Below, in pieces: positions 55,711-64,000 of a stretch of DNA of 64,000 nucleotides (its first letter is position 1; each line of letters opens with the position of its first letter). The translations under genes and the position numbers were made by a program. Origin of the DNA: Conchocele bisecta (taxonomy: Eukaryota; Mollusca; Bivalvia; Lucinida; Thyasiridae); assembly GCA_029237695.1 (NCBI GenBank), contig CM055279.1:61081530-61145529 (forward strand), given 5' to 3'. The notes beneath the pieces were generated by a model. The model was not told the DNA's origin, searched no databases, and saw only the letters and a program-made list of their open reading frames with translations.

Positions 55711-56012
55711 TCAGGGTTCCAGCCAATATTAATATAATCAACAATGCCAGAATCACGTTCACATCATCACATAACGACTAACGGAATATTGGTAACATCA
55801 TCGGTGAACAATGGTTAAATGGGTGGATATTTGGGCCTTGGGAGTTCAGATACGCGACTTGCGTCTCGACTTGCGTCTCGAGTTGCGTCTCTCGGGACAA
55901 AGTCGACAACTGACAGACGTATTTTGTTGTCCAAAATGAGTGATAAATTCGAAGCGAGCAATACGCAATACAAAGCCGTGTATAGCGATGCCTCGCTGGC
56001 TGGGTCGCTTCA
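55711..56012. other. Junction sequence before 75-bp array B
   Basis: No gene recognised. A short direct repeat (GACTTGCGTCTC with variants, three times) occurs at 55856-55892. Confidence 0.5.
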
Positions 56013-58282
56013 ATATGGTGTCTGAAGGTACTACTCTGGATGGCTTGACACAAACATGTATGGATTGGAACTCCACTGTGGATGGACATATGGTGTCTGA
56101 ATGTACAACTCTGAATGGCTTGGCACAAACATGTATGGATTGGAACTCCCCTGAGGATGGACATATAGTTTCTGAAGGTACTATTCTGGATGGCATGACA
56201 CAAACATGTATGGATTGGAACTCCCCTGTGGATGTACACAGGTGTCTGAAGGTACTACTCTGGATGGCTTGACACTAACATGTATGGATTGGAACTCCCC
56301 TGCGGATGGACATATGATGTCTGAAGGTACTACTCTGGATGGCTTGGCACACATATGGATTGGAATTGGAACTCCCCTGTGGATGGACATATGGTGTCTG
56401 AATGTACTACTCTGGATGGCTTGACACAAACATGTATGGATTGGAACTCCCCTGTGGATGGACATATGGTGTCTGAAGGAACTACTCTGGATGGCTTGAC
56501 ACAAACATGTATGGATTGGAACTCCCATTGGGATGGACATGTGGAGTCTAAAGGTACTACTCTGGATGGCTTGACATAAAGATGTATGGATTGGAACTCC
56601 CCTGTGGATGGACATATGGTGGCTGAAGGTACGACTCTGGATGGCTTGACACAAACATGTATGGATTGGAACTCACCCTGTGGATGGACAGTTGGTGTCT
56701 GAAGGTACTACTCTGGATGGCTTGACACTAACGTGTATGGATTGGAACTCCCCTGTGGATGGACATATGGTGTCTGAAGGTACTACTCTGGATGACTCGA
56801 CACAAACATTTATGGATTGAAACTCCACTGCGGATGGACATATGGTGTCAGAAGATACTAGTCTGGATGGCTTGACACAAACATGTATGGATTGGAACTC
56901 CCCTGTGGATGGACATATGGTGTCTGAAGGTACTACTCTGGGTGACTTGACACTAACATGTATGGATTGTAACTACCCTGTGGATGGACATATGGTGTCT
57001 GAAGGTACGACTCTGGATGGCCTGACACAAACATGTATGGATTGGAACTCCCCTGTGGATGGACATATGGTGTCTGAAGGTACTACTCTAGATGGCTCGA
57101 CACTAACATGTATGGATTGGAACTCCCCTGTGGATGGACATATGGTGTCTGAAGGTACTACTCTGGATTGCTTGACACTAACATGTATGGATTGGAACTC
57201 CCCTGTTGATGGACATATGGTGTTTGGAGGTACTACTCTGGATGGCTTGACACTAACATGTATGGATTGGAGCTCCCCTGTGGATGGACATGTGGTGTCT
57301 GAAGGTACGACTCTGGATGGCTTGACACAAACATGTATGGATTGGAACTCCACTGTGGATGGACATATGTTGTCTGAAGGTACAACTCTGAATGGCTTGG
57401 CACAAACATGTATAGATTGGAAGTCCCCTGAGGATGGACATATGGTTTCTGAAGGTACTATTCTGGATGGCTTGACACAAACATGTATGGATTGGAACTC
57501 CCCTGTGGATGTACACAGGTGTCTGAAGGTACAACTCTGGATGGCTTGACACTAACATGTATGGATCGGAACTCCCCTGTGGATGGACATATGGTGTCTG
57601 AAGGTACTACTCTGGATGCCTTGACACAAACATGTATGGATTGGAACTCCCCTGTGAATGGACATGTGGTGTCTGAAGGTACTACACTGAATGGCCTGAC
57701 ACAAACATGTATGGATTGGAACTCCCCTGTGGATGAACATGTGGTATCTGAAGGTAGGACTCTGAACGGCCGGACATAAACATGTATGGATTGGAACTCC
57801 CCTGTGGATGGACACATTGTGGCTGAAGGTACTACTCTGGATGGCTCGACACCAACATGTATGGATTGGAACTCCCCTGTGGATGGACATATGGAGTCTG
57901 AAGGTACTACTCTGGATTGCTTGACACTAACATGTATGTATTGGAACTCCCCTGTGGATGGACATATGGTGTCTGAAGGTACTACTCTGGATGGCTCGAC
58001 ACAAACATGTATGGATTGGAACTCCCCTGTGGATGGACATGTGGTGTCTGAAGGTACTACTCTGGATGGCTTGACACAAACATTTATGGATTGGAACTCC
58101 CCTGTGGATGGACAGATTGGTGTCTGAATGTACTACTCTGAATGGCTTGGCACAAACATGTATGGATTGGAACTCCCCTGTGGATGAACATATGGTGTCT
58201 GAAGGTACTACTCTGGATGGCTTGACACTAACATGTATGGATTGGAACTCCACTGTGGATGGACATATGGTGTCTGAAGGTT

Positions 58283-58676
58283 TTGTTTGTTTATTAGTGT
58301 GTAACGGCCTATCAACAGCTAAGGTCATGTAAGGCCGGGCAAACGGGTTCGATCCCATTTTAACCTGCTGCATTAGGGGGAAAATCCCAAAATCCGAACG
58401 GAATATTTACATCGAGAACAAATATATTCAGCCCTGAAATTAAAATAACCGGACCTGGTGCCAGGTCCATACCACACCAAAGTCACTTGGCCCCTTCCCC
58501 TAAAATAGGATTACGAATATCGTAATACTCACATAAGGGGTATAACCAGATTCAACTGTCACATACAAAATGCCAAAGACGTATGCGAGGGCCAAACCGG
58601 GTCTCCAGTCGGGATTCCGGTAAGGATGAACCCCGATCGCTAAATCACCCATCGCGTGCTCCCACCTGCCACCCAA
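58283..58676. other. ~394-bp segment inserted in the 75-bp array, copy 1
   Basis: Not related to the 75-bp monomer. GTGTCTGAAGGT flanks both sides and could be a 12-bp target duplication or array phase. It contains a B-box-like GGGTTCGATCCC and an exon-like minus-strand segment. Copy 2 is at 59963-60356. Confidence 0.7.
58533..58665 (-). other. Exon-like 133-bp segment, copy 1
   Basis: On the minus strand it is bounded by CCTGGCAG-type acceptor sequence (...GGTGGCAG) and a GTGAGTATT donor. It encodes 44 codons beginning WEHAMGDLAIGVHPYRNPDW with a hydrophobic stretch LALAYVFGILYVTVE. The source gene is not recognised. It may be a captured host exon; no evidence of expression is visible. Confidence 0.4.
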
Positions 58677-59962
58677 TGTGTCTGAAGGTACTACTCTGGA
58701 TGGCTTGACACAAATATGTATGGATTGGAATTCCCCTGTTGATGGACATATGGTGTCTGAAGGTACTACTCTGGGTGACTTGACACTAACATGTATGGAT
58801 TGGAACTCCCCTGTGGATGGACATATGGTGTCTAAAGGTACGACTCTGAGTGGCTCGACACTAACATGTATGGATTGGAATTCCCCTGTGGATGGACATA
58901 TGGTGTCTGATGGTACTACTCTGGATGCCTTGACACAAACATGTATGGATTGGAACTCCCCTGTGGATGTACATATGGTGTCTGAAGGTACTACACTGAA
59001 TGGCCTGACACAAACATGTATGGATTGGAACTCCCCTGTGGATGAACATGTGGTGTCTGAAGGTAGGACTCTGGATGGCCTGACATAAACATGTATGGAT
59101 TGGAACTCCCCTGTGGATGGACACATGGTGGCTGAAGGTACTACTCTGCATGGCTCGACACCAACATGTATGGATTGGAATCCCTGTGGATGGACATATG
59201 GAGTCTGAAGGTACTAGTCTGGATTGCTTGACACTAACATGTATGGATTGCAACTCCCCTGTGGATGAACATATGGTGTCTGACGGTACTACTCTGGATG
59301 GCTTGACACTAACATGTATGGAATGGAACTCCCCTGTGGATGGACATGTGGTGTCTGAATGTACTACTCTGGATGGCTTGACACAAATATTTAAGGATTG
59401 GAACTCCCTTGTGGATGGACAGATTGGTGTCTGAATGTACTACTCTGAATGGCTTGGCACAAACATGTATGGATTGGAACTCCCCTGTGGATGAACATAT
59501 GGTGTCTGAGGGTACTACTCTGGATGGCTTGACACAAACATGTATGGATTGGAACTCCCCTGTGGATGTACACAGGTGTCTGAAGGTACTACTCTGGATG
59601 GCTTGACACTAACATGTATGGATTGGAACTCCCCTGTGTATGGACATGTGGTGTCTGAAGGTACTACTCTGGATGGCTTGACACAAACATTTATGGATTG
59701 GAACTCCCCTGTGGATGGACATATGGTGTATGAATGTACTATTCTGAATGGCTTGGCACAAACATGTATGGATTGGAACTCCCCTGTCGATGGACATATG
59801 GTGTCTGAAGGTACTACTCTGGATGGCTCGACACAAACATGTATGTATTGGAACTCCCCTGTGGATGGACATATGGTGTCTGAAGGTACTACTCTGGATG
59901 GCTTGATACAAACATGTATGGATTGGAACTCCACTGTGGATGGACATATGGTGTCTGAAGGT

Positions 59963-60356
59963 TTTATTTGTTTATTAGTGTTTAACGGCCTAAAACAGCT
60001 AAGGTCATGTAAGGCAGGGCAAACGGGTTTGATCCCATTTTAACCTGCTGCATTAGGGGGAAAATCCCAAAGTCAGAACGGAATATTTACATCAAGAACA
60101 AATATATTCAGCCCTGAAATTAGAATAACCCGACCTGGTGCCAGGTCCATACCACACCAAAGTCACTTGGCCCCTTCCCCTAAAATAGGATTACGAATAT
60201 CGTAATACTCACATAAGGGGTATAACCAGATTCAACTGTCACATACAAAATGCCAAAGACGTATGTGAGGGCCAAACCGGGTCTCCAGTCGGGATTCCGG
60301 TAAGGATGAACCCCGATCGTTAAATTACCCATCGCGTGCTCCCACCTGCCACCCAC
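59963..60356. other. ~394-bp segment inserted in the 75-bp array, copy 2
   Basis: About 95% identical to 58283-58676, same orientation and same position relative to neighbouring monomers. Confidence 0.7.
60213..60345 (-). other. Exon-like 133-bp segment, copy 2
   Basis: Same length and splice-like edges as 58533-58665. Three amino-acid changes are visible (GNLTIG for GDLAIG, ALTYVF for ALAYVF). The frame is intact in both copies. Confidence 0.4.
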
Positions 60357-61189
60357 TGTGTCTGAAGGTACTACTCTGGATGGTTTGACACAAACATGTA
60401 TGGATTGTAACTCCCCTGTGGATGGACATACGGTGTCTGAAGGTACTACTCTGGGTGACTTGACACTAACATGTATGGATTGGAACTCCCCTGTGGATGG
60501 ACATATGGTGTCTGAATGTATGACTCTGGATGGCCTGAAACAAACATGTATGGATTGTAACTCCCCTGTGGATGGACATATGGTGTCTGAAGGTACGACT
60601 CTGAATGGCTCGACACCAACATGTATGGATTGGAACTCCCCTGTGGATGGACATATGGTGTCTGATAGTACTACTCTGGATGCCTTGACACAAAACATGT
60701 ATGGATTGGAACTCCCCTGTGGATCATCCATCAGACACCTATGTCCATCCACAGGGGAGTTCCAATCCTATACATGTTGGTGTCGAGCCATTCAGAGTAC
60801 CTTCTGAAGGTACTACACTGAATGGCCCGATTGGATTGGAACTCCCCTGTGGATGGACATATGCCTGGTGTCTGAATGTACTACTCTGGATGGCCTGACA
60901 CAAACATGTATGAATTGGAACTCCCCCGTGGATGGACATATGGTGTCTGAAGGTACGACTCTGGATGGCCTGACACAAACATGTATGGATTGGAACTCCC
61001 CTGTGGATGGATATATGGTGTCTGAATGTACTACTCTGGATGGCTTGACACAAACATGTATGGATTGGAATTCCCCTGTGGATGGACATATCGTGTCTGA
61101 AGGTACGACTCTGAATGGCTTGACACCAACATGTATGTATGGGATGCACGCTGTAGATCACGGAGCCCTGCACGGACATAAACTTATTG

Positions 61190-61390
61190 TGTTTATTAAC
61201 TCCAACACACCAATTGTTAAGTCGTGGCAACGAAATGTTAATTCGAGGGAACGAATTGTTAAATTGAGGTAATGAATTGTCATTTCGTGAGAATTAATTG
61301 TTTATTCGAGCGACGAATTGTTAAATCGAGGGAACAAATTGTTAAATTGGGGGAACAAATTGTTATTTTCTGGAAACAAATTAATAAAAT
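61190..61390. repeat. 21-bp minisatellite, second array
   Basis: Same GGGAACGAATTGTTAAATTG unit as 10250-10575, about ten units. Confidence 0.8.
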
Positions 61391-61399
61391 AAATCCATG

Positions 61400-62063
61400 T
61401 CCCCACTGTGGCTTAGCATGTGTGTCTGTTCACATTACGACTGGATCTGAATGTCTTATCTGACGCGCTTCTTACAACTGGATGCTCCCTGGTGTGAATA
61501 TGCATGTGTGTTGAGCATGACGCTCTGAGCGAATGTCTGGTCGCAGAACATGTATAGGGACAACCACCGGTCTGGATGAGCAGATGTCGTTTGAGGCTAC
61601 CACTCTGTGTGAAAGTCTGGTCGCAGACACTACATGTCTGTAAATATTACTATTATACTTGGAAGTCTCGTCTCGCACACACTGTATCTAATGACAGCTA
61701 CTTAGTGCGAATATGCATATGTGTGACGAGTATGACGCTCTGGTCGCAAACGCGTGTATATGGTCGATCACCAGACCGGAGGAGCACGTGTTGTTTCAGT
61801 TGAATCACAGCGAGAATATCTTGTGGCACACAGAACACGTATGTGGTTGGTCCCCAGTTTGGAGGAGTCTGCTGATATTGCAACAATGTCTAAAGGTACA
61901 GTCACACAAACAGCATGTGAATGGTTGCTCGCAGGTGTAAATATGCATATGTCTGTCGAGTTGCCTATATAGGAAGATCCCCGGTGTTTGTAAGAATCTG
62001 TCATTTGAGGTGGCTTCATTATGTGCAAACCTCGTCACAACCACTGGTTGTATGACGACGATC
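61400..62063 (-). pseudogene. Flank and relic fingers of finger locus 4
   Basis: Collinear with the flanks of loci 1-3. The relic frame near 61805-61960 reads YTCEQPFTCCLCDCTFRHCC, NISRLLQTGDQPHTCSVCHK, IFSL then stop. This is the best preserved version of the extra C-terminal fingers. Confidence 0.65.
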
Positions 62064-62935
62064 CTATGTATGTATGAACATGTGCCGTTTGAGGTCGCCA
62101 CTCCGTGTAAATGTCTCGTCACAAACACTACATGTATGGGGGCGATCCCCCGTATGTATGAGCATGTGCTGTTTGAGGTGGTCACTCCGTGTAAATGTCT
62201 TGTCACAAACACTACATGTATGGGGGCGATCCCCCGTATGTATGAGCATGTGCTGTTTGAGGTGGCCACTCCGTGTAAATGTCTTGTCACAAACACTACA
62301 TGCATGGGGGCGATCCCCCGTATGTATGAGCATGTGCTGTTTGAGGTGGCCTCTGTGTATGAATGTCTTGTCACAAACACTACATATATGGTGACGATCC
62401 CCCGTATGTATGAGCATGTGCCGTTTGAGGTGGCCACTGTGTGTGAATGTCTTCTCACAAACACTACATGTATGGGGGCGATCCCCCGTATGTATGAGCA
62501 TGTGCTGATTGAGGGTACTACTATGTGTGAATGTCTTCTCACAAACACTACATGTATGGGGGCGATCCCCCGTATGTATGAACATGTGCTGTTTGAGGTG
62601 GTCACTCCGTGTAAATTTCTTGTCACAAACACTACATGTATGGGGGCGATCCCGCATATGTATGAGCATGTGCTGTTTGAGGCTGTCATTGTGTGTAAAT
62701 GTCTTGTCACAAACACTACATGTATGGGGGCGATCCCGCATATGTATGAGCATGTGCTGTTTGAGGCTGTCATTGTGTGTGAATGTCTTATCACAAAGAC
62801 TACATGTATGGGGGCGATCCCCCGTATGTATGAACATGTGCCGTTTTAGTCTACCACTCTGTGTGAAAGTCTTGTCACAAACACTACAAGTATGTGGCAT
62901 CACATCGGGAAGTTCTGCTGCTGTTTGTATGTGAC
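62064..62935 (-). CDS. C2H2 zinc-finger protein, locus 4, ten intact fingers
   Basis: From ATG 62900 (278 residues) or, if spliced, from the acceptor CTTTATTTTTTCAG at 62935. The stretch HIQTAAELPDVM leads in frame directly into finger 1. Ten fingers all keep both Cys and both His. Helix sequences (QSGRLKR, HNDSLKQ, HNDSLKQ, RSDHLKQ, HSSTLNQ, HSGHLKR, HRGHLKQ, RSGHLKQ, RSDHLKQ, RSGDLKR) differ mainly at contact positions. Linkers are HTGDRPHTC or HMRDRPHTC. It ends HMFIHT then TAG, like loci 2 and 3. This is the locus most likely to be a working gene. No effector domain is visible; upstream exons would lie at higher coordinates. A nuclear DNA-binding role is inferred from the family only. Confidence 0.8.
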
Positions 62936-63147
62936 CTGAAAAAATAAAGCATTCGGGTGTAATATATATTTACATTGTGTGACATACATGTATGACTGTA
63001 CAGCAATGGTAACATGTCTCCAATAAGTATGTTAAAGGATTTCACTTCGAGTATAGTAGTTATGTCTCTGGTATGGCCAACTCGCATATGGACAAGAAGC
63101 CACATCTGAAAGGTATATACATATATTTGCATATATTGGTCTTATTA
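62936..63147. other. Upstream flank of finger locus 4 (intron-like)
   Basis: Collinear with 2135-2330 and 15497-15680 (CATATGGACAAGAAGCCACA, TTGGTCTTATTATA or close variants). Probable intron if the acceptor at 62935 is used. Confidence 0.5.
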
Positions 63148-64000
63148 TACCCACATATTTTGGGGAAAAAAATGGGTATATTGTTTTCGTCACGAGTGTC
63201 CGTCCGTCCGTATGTCCGTACGTCCGTACGTCCGTCCGTACGTCCATCACGTTTCTTGTAACTTGAAAAACTTTTTCACCTTCATACCTACGCGCCTCAT
63301 ATTTGCTATGTAGCTTCGTTATCATGTGCAGATGCGCAAAGTGAATTCGGATTTTTCATCCGACCCTCCATCATGGATTATCTCCCCCTTTCGGACTCAG
63401 AATTTTCCATTTTTTCCTTGTAACTCGAAAAACTTTTTAACCTTCATACCTATGCGCCTGATATTTAGTATGTACCTTCGTTATCATGTGCAGATGCGCA
63501 AAGTGAATTCCCATTTTTGATCCGACCCTCCATCATCGATTACCTCCCCCTTTCCGACTCAGAATTTCCCATTTTTTCCTTGTAACTCGAAAAACTTTTT
63601 CACCTTCATACCTACGCGCCTCATATTTGCTATGTAGCTTCGTTATCATGTGCACATGCGCAAAGTGAATTCGATTTTTCATCCGACCCTCCATCATGGA
63701 TTATCTCCCCCTTTCGGACTCAGAATTTCCCCATTTTTTTTTTCTTTGTAACTCGAAAAACTTTTTCACCCTCATACCTACGCGCCTCATATTTGCTATG
63801 TAGCTTCGTTATCATGTGCAGATGCGCAAAGTGAATTCGGATTTTTTCATCCCGACCCTCCATCATGGATTATCTCCCCCTTTGGATTCGGGACTCAGAA
63901 GTTTCCAAAATTTTTTTCCTTGTAACTCGAAAAACTTTTTTTTTCACCTTCATACCTACGCGCCTCATATTTGCTATGTAACTTCGTTATCATGTGCAGA
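63148..64000 (-). mobile_element. Pearl-like element, truncated by the window end
   Basis: Starts with a hairpin (TACCCACATATTTTGGGG ... ATGGGTA), then GTCCGTCCGTATGTCCGTAC-type (CCGT)n. About five ~155-bp core repeats follow (TTGTAACTCGAAAAACTTTT, CACCTTCATACCTACGCGCC, TTATCATGTGCAGATGCGCA, GACCCTCCATCATGGATTA). The order microsatellite then core is the reverse complement of the usual pearl layout. Confidence 0.7.

Larger units (their letters stand above)
56013..61150. repeat. 75-bp tandem array B with higher-order structure
   Basis: About 55 units of the same 75-bp monomer as array A, interrupted at 58283-58676 and 59963-60356 by two copies of a ~394-bp segment exactly 1680 bp apart. Open frames up to 235 codons arise because 75 is divisible by three. 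A locally inverted unit lies at 60726-60802. Many units share point variants (CGACACTAACATG, GTGGATGTACACAGGTGTC), showing segmental amplification. Confidence 0.85.

Noticed and set aside
56842..57549. 235-codon frame and many others in the 75-bp arrays as secreted or repeat proteins
   Set aside because: Open frames occur in several phases on both strands with the same repeat, there is no start context or signal peptide, and stops appear at random units.

Overview
This is repeat-dense animal DNA. Intron-like splice signals, long C2H2 zinc-finger arrays, SINE/LINE/DNA-transposon debris and very long microsatellites exclude a prokaryote. Several families fit a bivalve mollusc: 150-190 bp core repeats next to (ACGG)n/(CCGT)n microsatellites and C/G-run hairpins, like the 'pearl'/HINE (Helitron-associated) elements of oysters and mussels. 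That assignment is inference. I see no rRNA, functional tRNA, operon or CRISPR array.

Layout. (1) Four paralogous minus-strand zinc-finger loci: 1-2134, about 7925-15496, 39232-41183 and about 55990-62935. Each has an array of 84-bp finger units. Its 3' side (lower coordinates) carries relic fingers beyond the stop. Further out lie shared flank sequence and, at most copies, a large array of a 75-bp unit that looks like a shortened descendant of the finger unit. The locus at 62064-62935 is the most intact (ten fingers, all C2H2 ligands present). (2) 2135-7900 and 15500-25750: dispersed repeats, satellite-like blocks, a SINE, MITEs and hAT remnants, with no host gene recognised. (3) A duplicated block, A1 (25747-27891 continuing at 38490-39231) and A2 (48810-55710). 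A1 was split by a 10.58-kb non-autonomous transposon (27900-38481, long terminal inverted repeats, 8-bp target duplication). A2 was split by a hAT element (49938-52092) and by a 2.3-kb tandem-repeat element (52756-55037). Each copy shows empty sites for the other. (4) 41184-48818: about 7.6 kb of a Polinton/Maverick (adintovirus-like) element. It has a capsid C-terminus, packaging ATPase, small conserved or unknown proteins, a retroviral-type integrase and a protein-primed DNA polymerase B. It is GC-richer than its surroundings and broken by frameshifts and stops. It is fused at its left end directly into a finger array, so it is a fossil fragment.

How the parts work together. The only plausibly expressed host genes are the zinc-finger loci. 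The Polinton genes once formed a replication, integration and capsid module, but ATPase, polymerase, integrase and one membrane protein all carry disruptions. Almost everything else is mobile or tandem DNA. Its value is historical: many insertions have an empty paralogous site inside the same window, which gives exact boundaries, target duplications and relative order.
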